A DNA stretch of 64,000 nt from Dysosmobacter acutus (GCF_018919205.1 NZ_JAHLQN010000001.1:2418001-2482000); one strand, 5' to 3'; shown: positions 8,566 to 17,181, counted from the first letter of the stretch. Notes: generated from the letters alone by a model not told the origin. Numbers and translations: made by a program.

Positions 8566-8662
8566 ACACTCTCTTCAACAAATTTGAAATAATACTATAA
8601 ATATTCTAATTTTACAAAAGTATTCTTTGCTGTATTATATCCTCATAGGAGGAGGAATGCAA

Positions 8663-9250
8663 ATGTTTTTATCAAGTGTGCTGTCCTATACGCCCTACGG
8701 CCTAATAACCGCCTTTACCCCAGGACCGAACAACATTGTGGCTCTCTATTCCATTGGCCAGTACGGCTGGAAACGGGGCAAAAATATTCTCTTTGGCATT
8801 GCCGCCGGTTTTTTCTGCGTCATGGCGCTGTGCGCCCTGTTCTGCTATGAGTTGGCCAGATATGCGCCAACCGCCGCCGGAGCGCTCAAATATGCGGGGG
8901 CCGCCTATATCGTCTATCTTGCTGTTCATATAGCTGTGAGCAAGTCGGAAGACAGCGAGGTCCGGCAGATGTCGTTCTGGAAAGGGTTCCTGCTTGAATT
9001 TGTCAATGTGAAAATCATCCTGTACGCCATTACAATCTACACCGGATATGTTCTTCCATACGAACTCAGCATGGGGTCGCTGCTGTGCCACGCGGTATGG
9101 ATCACCGTTATTGGTATGGCGGGAACCTTTACATGGGCCGTGGCAGGCAGTGCCTTCCAAACATTTTTGAAGCGGCACGACCGGCCCTTCCGCATGGCAA
9201 TGGTGCTGATCCTGCTCTGGTGCGCCCTGTCCATGGCTTTTGATCTGTAG
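8663..9250 (+). CDS. LysE/RhtB-family amino acid exporter
   Basis: A 195-residue membrane protein with about six helices and the LysE-family N-terminal landmark AFTPGPNN, followed by a GxxxG-rich helix. It should export an amino acid or related metabolite; the substrate cannot be read from sequence. The ATG at 8663 is preferred because AGGAGGAGGA at 8647-8656 gives normal spacing. The ATG at 8657 would sit directly against the ribosome site. It is divergent from the LysR regulator and ends in a strong hairpin. Confidence 0.88.
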   Translation: MFLSSVLSYTPYGLITAFTPGPNNIVALYSIGQYGWKRGKNILFGIAAGFFCVMALCALFCYELARYAPTAAGALKYAGAAYIVYLAVHIAVSKSEDSEVRQMSFWKGFLLEFVNVKIILYAITIYTGYVLPYELSMGSLLCHAVWITVIGMAGTFTWAVAGSAFQTFLKRHDRPFRMAMVLILLWCALSMAFDL

Positions 9251-9268
9251 GGAGTTCCCTTTCCGAGG

Positions 9269-9305
9269 GAAACGCCGTCCGGTATGATACCGGACGGCGT
9301 TTCCC
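9269..9305 (+). terminator. Terminator after LysE gene
   Basis: A long GC-rich hairpin (AAACGCCGTCCGGT / ACCGGACGGCGTTT) lies directly after the stop. The following T run is short. Confidence 0.8.
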
Positions 9306-9446
9306 CTTTCAGAAAAAGAGTGGATTTCCGTATCAGGTTCAGATATCATCATATTCAGCCGATGAAATTTTATCGGGAAAGGAACATCGCGGCAAAAACC
9401 CTGTCTTTATAGACAAGAGACTTTTCCAAGAGAGAGGAGGCGGAAC

Positions 9447-10004
9447 ATGGAGGACTCTCAGATTGTTGACCTTTACTGGCGGAGAGAAGAGGCGGCGATT
9501 TCAGCCACTGCCCGGAAATACGGAACATTCTGCCATCGCATTTCCAGGAACATTTTGTCTGCGGAGGAGGATGCGGAGGAATGTGTAAACGACACCTACA
9601 TTCACGCGTGGAACTCCATCCCGCCCCAGCGCCCCAACAGGCTGGGCGCATATCTTGGGAGAGTTGTCCGCAACCTCTCCATCAACCTGTGGCACAAAAA
9701 CCACGCGCAAAAACGGTATTCTGGCATAGAGGCGCTGCTCAGCGAGATAGAGGAGTGCATCCCGTCCCGCCAAACGGTGGAACACAAGGTGGAGGAGATT
9801 GAACTGACCGGATTTCTGAACGCATGGCTTGCGTCGCTCCCCCGGGACGACCGCATCTTGTTCCTGCGCCGCTACTGGTATGGAGAAGCGCTGAATACGT
9901 TGGAACAAGAGCTTGGGGTCTCCCACGGAAAACTTGCGAAGCGTATGTACCGGCTCAGGGCGGAGCTGCGGGAGGCGCTTGAAAAGGAGGGATATTCCCT
10001 ATGA
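9447..10004 (+). CDS. ECF-type RNA polymerase sigma factor
   Basis: A 185-residue sigma-70 family protein. Region 2 spans about residues 20-90 (AEEDAEECVNDTYIHAW and the RLGAYLGRVVRN segment). Region 4 lies in the last 60 residues (LPRDDRILFLRRYW, then a helix-turn-helix). It directs RNA polymerase to a stress or envelope regulon. It overlaps the next gene, which encodes a single-pass membrane protein, by 4 nt (ATGA). This is the normal layout for an ECF factor and its anti-sigma partner. GAGGAGG precedes the start. A GGAAC...TGTCTTTATAGACA stretch at about 9379-9417 might be an autoregulated promoter. Confidence 0.9.
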   Translation: MEDSQIVDLYWRREEAAISATARKYGTFCHRISRNILSAEEDAEECVNDTYIHAWNSIPPQRPNRLGAYLGRVVRNLSINLWHKNHAQKRYSGIEALLSEIEECIPSRQTVEHKVEEIELTGFLNAWLASLPRDDRILFLRRYWYGEALNTLEQELGVSHGKLAKRMYRLRAELREALEKEGYSL

Positions 10005-10831
10005 GGGAAGCTGCGTGCAAAAAGCTTTTTGACAGCTTGACAAATGTAAGTGAAACATGGATTGAAGAGGCACAGGAGCCATTTACAAAGAAAAGGAGGT
10101 GGATTCTCAACAGATGGGGCGCGGCGGCCTGCCTGTGCCTTCTCATCGCCACGGCGACGGCATTTGCTGTGAGCGGTCCCGGCACAGCGCTCATCGAATG
10201 GTTTACATCCAGGGCTGAGCCGGGCTCAGACTTCACCGAATCCGGGTTTGACCTGAGCGTGGAACTTGAAAGAGTCCCTATATCAGACCTGACGGGAGAG
10301 GTCCGGAATGCGGGAGCATTGATCGCTCAGCAGTTCAAAGACTACCGGCCATACGACAGCTGGTTCCCCGGTCTCTACCAGATCCGCTTCTCTTCCCCTG
10401 AAGAAGCATATGACTATATCGGGCTCAGTTCACTCAAACAGTTGGATTGGGATCTGGAGGAGCAGGAAACCACGCTGAATGTCTGCGGCACTCCCGACGG
10501 GCGGATCACTTCCATCAATCTGGAAACCATGTATCTGTCTGAGGAGATACGCCTCCAGTTCCACTCCCGGATCTATACCGAATTCTGCGATGAACCGCTT
10601 ACCATCGGAGTCCGAACAACGGAGAGTGTTGGGTATCAGGAATCTTTTTACACCACCGCCAGCGCCAGGCGCTGCCACATCATCACCTCCTCTGCCCTGA
10701 AAAGCGGCTATCTGTGCCTGGACGGCTATCTGGTGGACGGCGGTGTCCTGTACAGCCTGCACCTTGCGTACTTGGAAGAAGACTCTGACTGGGCGGAGGA
10801 GCTGCTGCGCCAGTGGGCGGATCAGTTTTAA
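10001..10831 (+). CDS. Putative anti-sigma factor / membrane partner of the ECF sigma
   Basis: A 276-residue protein with a short cytoplasmic N-terminus, one membrane helix (about residues 45-62, ACLCLLIATATAFAV) and a ~200-residue extracytoplasmic domain. The N-terminal part, about 40 residues long, is where an anti-sigma domain would sit, but no HxxxCxxC zinc motif is present. Overlap with the sigma gene by 4 nt implies coupled translation and a shared role. The extracellular part resembles DUF4367-like sensor domains in general pattern only. Function as an anti-sigma factor is inferred from context. Confidence 0.65.
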   Translation: MREAACKKLFDSLTNVSETWIEEAQEPFTKKRRWILNRWGAAACLCLLIATATAFAVSGPGTALIEWFTSRAEPGSDFTESGFDLSVELERVPISDLTGEVRNAGALIAQQFKDYRPYDSWFPGLYQIRFSSPEEAYDYIGLSSLKQLDWDLEEQETTLNVCGTPDGRITSINLETMYLSEEIRLQFHSRIYTEFCDEPLTIGVRTTESVGYQESFYTTASARRCHIITSSALKSGYLCLDGYLVDGGVLYSLHLAYLEEDSDWAEELLRQWADQF

Positions 10832-10867
10832 CTTCCCAGCAAGCGCCTCCACTTTATCCCATCCGCT

Positions 10868-10896
10868 TTGCCTTTTTCTATCCGGTGTGCTATGAT
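10868..10896 (+). promoter_or_regulatory. Promoter of cysK
   Basis: TTGCCT, a 17-nt spacer, TATGAT, about 55 nt upstream of the cysK start. No T-box or S-box is visible in the short leader. Confidence 0.6.
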
Positions 10897-10951
10897 GTCT
10901 TATAATTGAAATGCCGGCTTTTTCCGCCGGAGTATAGAAGGAGCGGTTTTT

Positions 10952-11875
10952 ATGAACGTCTGTCGCACCGTCACCGACCTGGTGGGCCACACTCCTCTTT
11001 TGGAGCTGCGGCGTTTTGGGCAGGGCCTCCCGGCCGTCATACTTGCAAAATTGGAGTATCTCAACCCCGCCGGCAGCGCCAAGGACCGGGTGGCAAAGGC
11101 CATGGTGGAGGACGCGGAGGAAAAGGGGCTTCTGAAGAGCGGATCCGTCCTCATCGAGCCCACCTCCGGCAACACCGGCATCGGCCTTGCCTCTGTGGCC
11201 GCCGCCCGGGGCTACCGCATCATCCTCACCATGCCGGAAACCATGAGCGCGGAGCGCCGGGCGCTGCTGAAAGCCTATGGCGCCGAGCTGGTTCTGACAG
11301 AGGGCTCCAAGGGGATGCAGGGCGCGGTGGACAAGGCGGAGGAGCTGGCCAGGTCCATCCCGGGCAGCTTCCTGCCCGGCCAGTTTGACAACCCCGCCAA
11401 TCCGGCGGCCCACTATGCCACAACCGGACCGGAGATCTGGGAGGACACGGAGGGGCGGGTGGACTTTTTCGTGTCCGGCGTGGGCACCGGCGGCACCCTC
11501 AGCGGCGCTGGGCGGTATCTGAAGGAACAAAATCCCAATCTGAAGGTGGTGGCGGTTGAGCCCGCCTCCTCCCCCCTGCTGTCCGGGGGGAAGGCCGGCC
11601 CCCATGGCCTTCAGGGTATCGGCGCCAATTTCATCCCCGACACGCTGGACCGGAGCGTCTATGATGAAATCCTGACGGTCAGCGACGAGGACGCCTACCG
11701 CACAGGCCGTTCCATTGCCCGGCGGGAGGGATTTTTGGTGGGCATCTCCTCCGGCGCCGCCCTCTGGGCCGCGGCCGAGCTGGCCAGGCGGCCTGAGAAC
11801 CGGGGCAAAACCATCGTCGCCCTTCTCCCCGACAGCGGCGAGCGGTATCTCTCCACTCCCCTCTTTTCTGAATAG
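10952..11875 (+). CDS. cysK: Cysteine synthase (O-acetylserine sulfhydrylase)
   Basis: A 307-residue PLP enzyme making cysteine from O-acetylserine and sulfide. The PLP lysine is K44 in GSAKDR. The substrate loop TSGNTG is at 71-76, the phosphate-binding loop is GVGTGGT, and the C-terminal SSGAALWAA matches CysK. The length is normal. AGAAGGAG precedes the ATG. It has its own promoter and terminator, so it is monocistronic. A single-domain CysK could also act as a cystathionine beta-synthase-like enzyme, but no CBS or other extra domain is present. Confidence 0.95.
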   Translation: MNVCRTVTDLVGHTPLLELRRFGQGLPAVILAKLEYLNPAGSAKDRVAKAMVEDAEEKGLLKSGSVLIEPTSGNTGIGLASVAAARGYRIILTMPETMSAERRALLKAYGAELVLTEGSKGMQGAVDKAEELARSIPGSFLPGQFDNPANPAAHYATTGPEIWEDTEGRVDFFVSGVGTGGTLSGAGRYLKEQNPNLKVVAVEPASSPLLSGGKAGPHGLQGIGANFIPDTLDRSVYDEILTVSDEDAYRTGRSIARREGFLVGISSGAALWAAAELARRPENRGKTIVALLPDSGERYLSTPLFSE

Positions 11876-11884
11876 CAAGCGGAA

Positions 11885-11913
11885 GAAGCCGGCTGTCCGC
11901 CGGCTTCTTTTTT
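11885..11913 (+). terminator. Terminator of cysK
   Basis: A GAAGCCGGC/GCCGGCTTC hairpin with a T6 run follows the stop at 11875. Confidence 0.9.
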
Positions 11914-11953
11914 AACGTGCAAGCATCATTTCCTTTTTCGGCGGACATTGGAT

Positions 11954-11982
11954 TTGACTCGCCTGTAGAGCTATGCTATTCT
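11954..11982 (+). promoter_or_regulatory. Promoter of first feo operon
   Basis: TTGACT, a 17-nt spacer, TATTCT, about 40 nt before feoA. No GTTAG-N6-CTAAC operator is seen here, unlike the second feo operon. Confidence 0.65.
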
Positions 11983-12021
11983 ATAGTTATATTGGGAGCT
12001 TTTTTTCTTAGGAGGAATACT

Positions 12022-12252
12022 ATGACACTGGATCAACTTGCCATCGGCCAGTCCGCGGTCATCACCAAGGTGGGCGGAGAGGGAACGCTGCGGTGCCGGC
12101 TGTTGGACATGGGTCTGATACCGCGGACCGCTGTGACGCTGAAAAAGGTGGCACCCATGGGAGACCCCATGGAGCTGAGGGTGAGGGGATATGAGCTGAC
12201 GCTGCGCCGGGACGACGCCGCAAAGATCGAAGTGGAGGCGCGGCAGAGATGA
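12022..12252 (+). CDS. feoA: Ferrous iron transport protein A
   Basis: A 76-residue SH3-like FeoA protein thought to bind FeoB from the cytoplasm and modulate Fe(II) uptake. Landmarks are LLDMGLIPRTAVTLKKVAP and MELRVRGYELTLRRDDA, the standard FeoA order. The ATG at 12022 follows TAGGAGG. A longer in-frame reading upstream lacks a ribosome site and overlaps the promoter. It overlaps feoB by 4 nt (ATGA), implying coupled translation. Confidence 0.92.
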   Translation: MTLDQLAIGQSAVITKVGGEGTLRCRLLDMGLIPRTAVTLKKVAPMGDPMELRVRGYELTLRRDDAAKIEVEARQR

Positions 12253-14255
12253 TTTTTGCACTGGCCGGCAATCAAAACTGCGGCAAAACCACCCTGTTCA
12301 ATCAGCTCACCGGCTCCAACCAGCATGTGGGCAATTTTCCCGGCGTCACGGTGGATCAGAAATCCGGTGTGATCCGCAGCCACGGGGACTGCACGGTGGT
12401 GGACCTGCCCGGCATCTACTCCATCCGCCCCTACAGCGGGGAGGAGATCGTCACCCGGGACTTTCTCCTCAATCAAAAGCCCGACGGCATCATCAACATC
12501 GTGGACGCGACCAACATTGAACGCAACCTCTATCTGACGCTGCAGCTCATTGAGCTGCAGGTTCCCATGGTGCTGGCGCTGAACATGATGGACGAGGTCC
12601 GCTCCGGCGGAGGGACCATCGATGTGAAGAAGATGTCCCAGCGGCTGGGGATTCCCGTCATCCCCATCAGCGCCGTGAAAAATGAGGGCATTTCAGAACT
12701 CCTGGACGCGCTGCTCCATGTGGCCAGGAACCGGATCCGCCCGGCCGTCACCGACTTTTGCAGTCAGGAAAGCGCCGTCCACCGCTGCATTCACGCCGTG
12801 TGCCACCAGATTGCCGACCATGCCGAATCCGCGGGGATTCCCATTCGCTTTGCCGCCACCAAGCTCATCGAAGGGGACGGCGACATCGTGGAGCGGCTGC
12901 ACCTGGCCCAAAACGAGATCGAGCTGACGGAGCATTTGGTGGTTCAGATGGAGATGGAGCACGGGATGGACCGCAATGCGGCCCTGGCGGATATGCGCTA
13001 CGACTTCATTGAATCCGTCTGCCGGGACACCGTGGTGCGCTGCCACGAGAGCCGGGAGCGGGCGCGCAGCGAGAAGCTGGACAACCTGCTGACCCACCGG
13101 ATTCTTGCCATCCCGCTGTTTCTTGGCATCATGCTCTTTATTTTCTGGCTGACCTTTGATGTGGTCGGCGCCCTTTTATCCAACCTGCTGGCCTCCGGCA
13201 TCGACGCGCTGACTGCCTGGACCGACGCCGGCCTGAGCGCGTATGGAATCAACCCGGTGGTACATAGTCTGGTCATCGACGGCATCTTCACCGGCGTGGG
13301 CAGCGTGCTCAGTTTTCTGCCCATCATCGTGGTGCTGTTCTTCTTTCTCTCCATCCTGGAGGACACGGGGTATATGGCCCGGGTGGCCTTTGTGATGGAC
13401 AAGCTGCTGCGCCGGATCGGCCTTTCGGGCCGCAGCATCGTCCCCATGCTCATCGGGTTCGGCTGCTCCGTGCCAGCCATTATGGCCACCCGCACCCTCT
13501 CTTCGGAGCGGGACCGGAAGATGACCATCCTCCTGACGCCCTTTATGAGCTGCTCCGCCAAAATCCCCATCTACTCCGTTTTCACCGCCGCCTTCTTTCC
13601 CCGCCACCGGGCGCTGGTGATGATCGGCCTGTACGTCACCGGCATCTTAGTGGGTATTTTAGCCGCCAAGGGGTTTGGAAAGACGCTCTTTCGCGGCAAC
13701 CCCGTGCCCTTTGTCATGGAGCTCCCCAACTACCGCTTCCCCTCTCTCAAGAGCGTGTTCCAGCTATGCTGGGAAAAGGCCCGGGACTTCCTCCAGCGGG
13801 CCTTTACCGTGATTTTCGTGGCCACGCTGATCGTGTGGTTCCTCCAGACCTTCGACACCCGTCTCAACGTGGTCTCCAACAGTGCCGACAGCCTGTTAGC
13901 ACTGGTGGGCCAGTTCCTTGCCCCCCTCTTTGCCCCGTTGGGCTTTGGGGATTGGCGCGTTTCCACCTCCCTGATTACCGGCTTCATCGCCAAGGAATCC
14001 GTCATCAGCACCTTGGGCGTTCTTTTAGGCGGCAGCTCCAATGTGTCCGCCGCCATCGCCGGCCTCTTCTCCACGGTAACCGCTCTCAGCTTTTTGGTGT
14101 TCACCCTGCTCTACACCCCCTGCATCGCGGCCATTTCCGCCGTGCGGCGGGAGCTGCGCTCCGGCTGGAAGGCGGCGGGCGTGGCCCTGTTCCAGTGCTG
14201 TGTGGCCTGGATCGCCGCCTTTTTGGTCTACCACGCGGCGCTGCTGCTCTTTTGA
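12249..14255 (+). CDS. feoB: Ferrous iron transporter B
   Basis: A 668-residue FeoB. An N-terminal G-protein domain has G1 GNQNCGKT (residues 7-14), G3 DLPGIYS and G4 NMMD. A helical GDI-like region follows, then about 8-10 membrane helices with two Gate domains carrying conserved cysteines (GFGCSVPAIMATR and FMSCSAKIPIY). It imports Fe(II), needed by an anaerobe. It is shorter than the second FeoB in this window. It is followed 12 nt later by a tiny Cys-rich membrane protein. Confidence 0.95.
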   Translation: MIFALAGNQNCGKTTLFNQLTGSNQHVGNFPGVTVDQKSGVIRSHGDCTVVDLPGIYSIRPYSGEEIVTRDFLLNQKPDGIINIVDATNIERNLYLTLQLIELQVPMVLALNMMDEVRSGGGTIDVKKMSQRLGIPVIPISAVKNEGISELLDALLHVARNRIRPAVTDFCSQESAVHRCIHAVCHQIADHAESAGIPIRFAATKLIEGDGDIVERLHLAQNEIELTEHLVVQMEMEHGMDRNAALADMRYDFIESVCRDTVVRCHESRERARSEKLDNLLTHRILAIPLFLGIMLFIFWLTFDVVGALLSNLLASGIDALTAWTDAGLSAYGINPVVHSLVIDGIFTGVGSVLSFLPIIVVLFFFLSILEDTGYMARVAFVMDKLLRRIGLSGRSIVPMLIGFGCSVPAIMATRTLSSERDRKMTILLTPFMSCSAKIPIYSVFTAAFFPRHRALVMIGLYVTGILVGILAAKGFGKTLFRGNPVPFVMELPNYRFPSLKSVFQLCWEKARDFLQRAFTVIFVATLIVWFLQTFDTRLNVVSNSADSLLALVGQFLAPLFAPLGFGDWRVSTSLITGFIAKESVISTLGVLLGGSSNVSAAIAGLFSTVTALSFLVFTLLYTPCIAAISAVRRELRSGWKAAGVALFQCCVAWIAAFLVYHAALLLF

Positions 14256-14267
14256 AGGGAGGTTCTC

Positions 14268-14405
14268 TTGGGTATTTTAGACTACGGCATCCTGCTGCTC
14301 TTGTTCCTTTGGCTCATTTACGCCCTCCGTCCCCAGAAGCGGAGCTGCCGCGGCGGCTGTGAGGGCTGTTCCAAACACTGCGGACACAGTCCCCAGTTCA
14401 AATAG
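14268..14405 (+). CDS. FeoB-associated Cys-rich membrane protein
   Basis: A 45-residue protein starting at a TTG preceded by GGGAGG. It has one membrane helix (about residues 4-20, ILLLLFLWLIYAL) and a basic turn. A tail follows with four cysteines in CRGGCEGCSKHC and a histidine. Such small proteins are common after feoB in Clostridia and are thought to assist Fe(II) handling, possibly as a FeoC-like partner. The function is inferred from position and the Cys pattern. Confidence 0.85.
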   Translation: MGILDYGILLLLFLWLIYALRPQKRSCRGGCEGCSKHCGHSPQFK

Positions 14406-14406
14406 G

Positions 14407-14444
14407 AAAAGGCTCCACCGACATAAGCCGGTGGAGCCTTTTTC
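14407..14444 (+). terminator. Terminator of first feo operon
   Basis: AAAAGGCTCCACCG pairs with CGGTGGAGCCTTTTT, immediately after the small Cys-rich gene. Confidence 0.9.
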
Positions 14445-14540
14445 AACTTCCAATCACCCATAAATATGGATGTTTAAAAACAGTGAAATCCCAGCCGTTA
14501 CAGCAGTTGAGGTTTCACATGGTTTTTACTTCATCAAAAC

Positions 14541-14861
14541 TCACTTACTTGCTTTGCAAAATACTCTGCCGATCGCGCTGCCAACCAAAGTTATTACCGC
14601 ATAAACAACTATATAAATCCACGCTGTTTCATTGTAAAAAATAGGAATTGTTGGCGCAAACAAAATCACTGCCGCAACAGTGAGCAGTAAACCACTCCCT
14701 TGTCTAATCCCATACACAAAAGAACAGAAAAAATCAATCAAGGGGATAACGCATAGCATCATCAACATACCTGACCCTGTATCGTTGATAAGCAAAGGTA
14801 AAACATAAAAATCGACTGCCAAAGCAGCAATGTAGGGTATCAATCCAAATAGTTTCTTCAT
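14541..14861 (-). CDS. Small multi-pass membrane protein, function unknown
   Basis: A 106-residue hydrophobic protein with three or four membrane helices, starting MKKLFGLIPYIAALAVD. The ATG at 14861 has GGAGG 8 nt upstream. An in-frame TTG five codons earlier is inside the ribosome site. Base composition is clearly more AT-rich than its neighbours, suggesting recent acquisition. A weak inverted repeat (GTGAAA...TTTCAC) with a T run downstream at about 14475-14530 may terminate it. I do not recognise a specific family. Confidence 0.6.
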   Translation of the reverse strand: MKKLFGLIPYIAALAVDFYVLPLLINDTGSGMLMMLCVIPLIDFFCSFVYGIRQGSGLLLTVAAVILFAPTIPIFYNETAWIYIVVYAVITLVGSAIGRVFCKASK

Positions 14862-14932
14862 ACTGACAGCCTCCAAGAAATTTTGATTGTAAGTTCTTCA
14901 CTCATCAATGCTCATGTGGAACTGGCGCCTTC

Positions 14933-15763
14933 TCAAAACCATCTCTTCTTTTTAAAGTACCAGATCAGCACCGCGCAGATCAACAGGCTGCACAGGATGA
15001 AAACCGGATAGCCATAGGGCCAGGACAGCTCCGGCATGTTCTTGAAGTTCATCCCGTACCATCCCACCAACAGCGTCAGCGGTAAAAATACGGCGGTAAT
15101 CACCGTAAAAATCCGCATCAGATTATTTTGCTCAATGTCAATCTGGGACTGATAAGCCTCCCGCATCTGCGTCACGTAATCCCTGAGATTCAGCACGCTG
15201 CCCCGGTACCGCTCCGTCCGGCTGGCAAGGATCGCAAGGTGGCGGACCGCGTCTTCCGTCAAAAGACAGTTGTCATTGGCCGTCAGATTGTCTAAGATGG
15301 CGGCCAGCTGCTCATAATACCTCTTCAGACGGAGCAGCTCCTTTCGGTACTCCACGATCTTGTCCAGATAGTCCCGCCGGGAGCTCTTCAGGGCAGCGTC
15401 CTCCGCATCGGTGATCTCCCCTTCATATTGCTCCAGATGGGCAAGATCCTCCTGCAGAAGGCCCAGGAAAAAGCGGTACAGCGCCCGCTCGTTGCCCTCC
15501 CCCTCCGGGAGCAGGTCCCGCACCTTTTCAAATGCCTTTTTATCCTCGCAGAAAAAGAACAGGTTCTCCCGGTCCAGATAGATCAAAATGCGGGAGGTAT
15601 CCGTTCCCGCATAACTCACATCGTACCAGTCAAAGGCCAGCAGGTCATAGTCCGCCATGCCCTCAAATGTCACCACCTGGCCTGAGCGGATATGCTCCGC
15701 CACCCGGTCATCCATGTCAGAGGAGCAGGCCTCCAGCTCCTTTGTGTACAGAATCTTCTGCAT
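14933..15763 (-). CDS. corA: CorA-family divalent cation transporter
   Basis: A 276-residue CorA-type channel. A soluble N-terminal domain is rich in charged helices (including a long coiled-coil segment about residues 110-200). Two C-terminal membrane helices follow, separated by the selectivity motif YGMNF, and the C-terminus is basic (KKKRWF). It likely moves Mg2+, or possibly Ni2+/Co2+, into the cell. GGAGGCGCGCCG precedes the ATG. It is slightly short for CorA but all core elements are present. It is monocistronic. Confidence 0.9.
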   Translation of the reverse strand: MQKILYTKELEACSSDMDDRVAEHIRSGQVVTFEGMADYDLLAFDWYDVSYAGTDTSRILIYLDRENLFFFCEDKKAFEKVRDLLPEGEGNERALYRFFLGLLQEDLAHLEQYEGEITDAEDAALKSSRRDYLDKIVEYRKELLRLKRYYEQLAAILDNLTANDNCLLTEDAVRHLAILASRTERYRGSVLNLRDYVTQMREAYQSQIDIEQNNLMRIFTVITAVFLPLTLLVGWYGMNFKNMPELSWPYGYPVFILCSLLICAVLIWYFKKKRWF

Positions 15764-15926
15764 CGGCGCGCCTCCTATCTCTTCTGTTGTGATTTTATCA
15801 CATTTTCCATAAATTACAACCGCCTGTTGGACTCCCTCTTATCTCCAATTCCTTCCGGTTGCATAAGCAACATGTATTTTCCCCGACGTGTGCTAAAATG
15901 AACACATTCCGGAAAGGAGGCGTCAT

Positions 15927-16346
15927 ATGGAAAAAGCCTGCGCCGGCTGCGGAGCCTGCAGCCATCCGCCCCAGTTCCCCCAATTCCATCCCGGCCGCCC
16001 ACCCGTCCCCATCTGCCGCCTGAGCGGAGAGCAGGGGGCCTTCGACAACACCCACCTGCTGATAGCCGCCTCCTGCACCGCTTACGCCTGCTGTGAGTTC
16101 CACCAGCGCTTTGTCCGCAGCCGCACGGTCCTGATCGGCTGTCCCGACGCGGACCACTCCGACTATCTATCAAAGCTCAGCGCGGTGATTGCCGAAAACG
16201 ATATCAAGACCATCACCCTGGTCCGTATGGAATCCGCCTGCTGCGACGCTTTGGCCTCGGCGGTCAGGGCCGCGCTGCGCGGCAGTGAAAAGTTTATCCC
16301 CTGGCAGATCATCACCCTTCACCCAGACGGCTCCGTGGCGGAGTGA
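15927..16346 (+). CDS. Short Cys-rich protein related to the C-terminal half of 4Fe-4S ferredoxin-like proteins
   Basis: A 139-residue protein. It begins with the Cys cluster CAGCGACSHPP and continues into a domain with LLIAASCTAYACCEF, VLIGCPDADHSDYLSKL and TLVRMESACCDAL. This order resembles the C-terminal domain of widespread clostridial 4Fe-4S proteins. In those, two ferredoxin motifs precede an ADCVAYA...CPKLD...PCCGG domain. The ferredoxin part is missing here, leaving only the short Cys cluster. It has an AAAGGAGG ribosome site and its own terminator. Metal or cluster binding is inferred; the partner is unknown. Confidence 0.6.
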   Translation: MEKACAGCGACSHPPQFPQFHPGRPPVPICRLSGEQGAFDNTHLLIAASCTAYACCEFHQRFVRSRTVLIGCPDADHSDYLSKLSAVIAENDIKTITLVRMESACCDALASAVRAALRGSEKFIPWQIITLHPDGSVAE

Positions 16347-16351
16347 AAAAT

Positions 16352-16384
16352 AAAAGCCAGCCTGCTGAAGCAGGCTGGCTTTCT
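16352..16384 (+). terminator. Bidirectional terminator between Cys-rich protein and DtxR gene
   Basis: AAAGCCAGCCTG pairs with CAGGCTGGCTTT between two convergent genes. T-rich flanks are present on both sides. Confidence 0.85.
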
Positions 16385-16755
16385 CATTTCCGCCCTTTCA
16401 ACGCATGCTCCTTGATCTTACGGAATGTTTCGTCACTGAGATCGTGTTCCACCTTGCAGGCGTCCGCCGCCGCCACCTCAGGATCCACACCCAACCGGAC
16501 AAAAAACTCCGTCAGCAGCCGGTGGCGCTCGTAGATCCGCTCCGCAATCTCACGTCCCGACGGCTGGAGCCAAATGGACCCGTCGCCGCTGATTTCAATG
16601 AAGCCGCTCTGGCGCAACTTCTTCATCGCCACACTGACGCTGGGCTTTGTAAAATTCAGCGCGTTTGCCACATCGATGGAGCGTACGGAGCCACCCTGCT
16701 CCTCCAGCCTGAGGATGGCCTCCAAATAGTTCTCGGATGATTCATAAATATTCAT
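16384..16755 (-). CDS. DtxR/MntR-family metal-dependent repressor
   Basis: A 123-residue regulator. The N-terminal winged helix (SSENYLEAILRLEEQG, then ALNFTKPSVSVAMKKL) is followed by a dimerisation/metal domain with RHRLLTEFFVRLGVD and CKVEHDLSDETF, whose Cys, Glu and His match metal ligands of the family. It lacks the C-terminal SH3 domain, as in MntR and short IdeR-like proteins. AAGGAG precedes the ATG at 16755. It is divergent from the second feo operon, which carries three GTTAG-N6-CTAAC sites, so it is very likely that operon's Fe(II)-dependent repressor. Confidence 0.9.
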   Translation of the reverse strand: MNIYESSENYLEAILRLEEQGGSVRSIDVANALNFTKPSVSVAMKKLRQSGFIEISGDGSIWLQPSGREIAERIYERHRLLTEFFVRLGVDPEVAAADACKVEHDLSDETFRKIKEHALKGRK

Positions 16756-16837
16756 AACCAGATTCTCCTTGAATCCGCCGTTTTTTATACAGGTTACCAC
16801 AAACTTTTTTATTTGGCAACAAATTGCAAAAGGGGAC

Positions 16838-16866
16838 TTGACAAAAAAACACAGCTGGTCTATATT
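16838..16866 (+). promoter_or_regulatory. Strong promoter of second feo operon
   Basis: Consensus-like TTGACA, a 17-nt spacer, TATATT. Two operators lie just downstream of the predicted start, well placed to block transcription. Confidence 0.88.
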
Positions 16867-16878
16867 GATAGTCACTCA

Positions 16879-16902
16879 GGGAGTTAGAATGCGCTAACTC
16901 CC
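16879..16902. promoter_or_regulatory. DtxR-type operator 1 (GTTAG-N6-CTAAC)
   Basis: GGGAGTTAG and CTAACTCCC form a 9-bp inverted repeat around a 6-bp centre. The GTTAG/CTAAC core matches the half-site style of DtxR-family boxes. It lies 13 nt downstream of the -10 element. Confidence 0.8.
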
Positions 16903-16919
16903 TGTCGAATCCCCAGATC

Positions 16920-16935
16920 GTTAGTTTGGACTAAC
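16920..16935. promoter_or_regulatory. DtxR-type operator 2 (GTTAG-N6-CTAAC)
   Basis: GTTAG, six bases, CTAAC, in the 5' leader just before the feoA ribosome site. It has the same architecture as operators 1 and 3. Confidence 0.75.
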
Positions 16936-16955
16936 CAATTGAGGAGGGAGGCGGA

Positions 16956-17168
16956 ATGATGCCTTTAACGATGGCGAAGACAGGTGAAACGGTGGTTATT
17001 CGGAAAGTAACCGGTAAAGATGAAGTGCGCCAGCACTTGGCGGAGCTGGGGTTTGTGGTGGATGGCACGGTGAGCGTGGTCAGTGAGATCAGGGGGAACA
17101 TGATTCTTCAGGTGAAGGACAGCCGCATCGCACTGGACAAAACCATGGCAAACCGGATCATGATTTAA
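16956..17168 (+). CDS. FeoA-domain protein (first copy in second feo operon)
   Basis: A 70-residue SH3-like FeoA-domain protein (ETVVIRKVTGKDEVRQHLAELGF, then SRIALDKTMANRIM). It starts MMPLTMAKTG; either of the first two Met codons could initiate, with GAGGAGGGAGG upstream. It is the first of two adjacent FeoA-type genes before feoB. It is more divergent than the next copy, lacks the MELxVRGYEL element and may be a separate regulatory or FeoC-like partner. Confidence 0.85.
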   Translation: MMPLTMAKTGETVVIRKVTGKDEVRQHLAELGFVVDGTVSVVSEIRGNMILQVKDSRIALDKTMANRIMI

Positions 17169-17181
17169 GGAGGAGAACCCA

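Noticed and set aside
10430..11878. 482-residue open frame antisense to cysK and the anti-sigma gene
   Set aside because: The sense-strand genes have clear domains; this frame is composition-driven.
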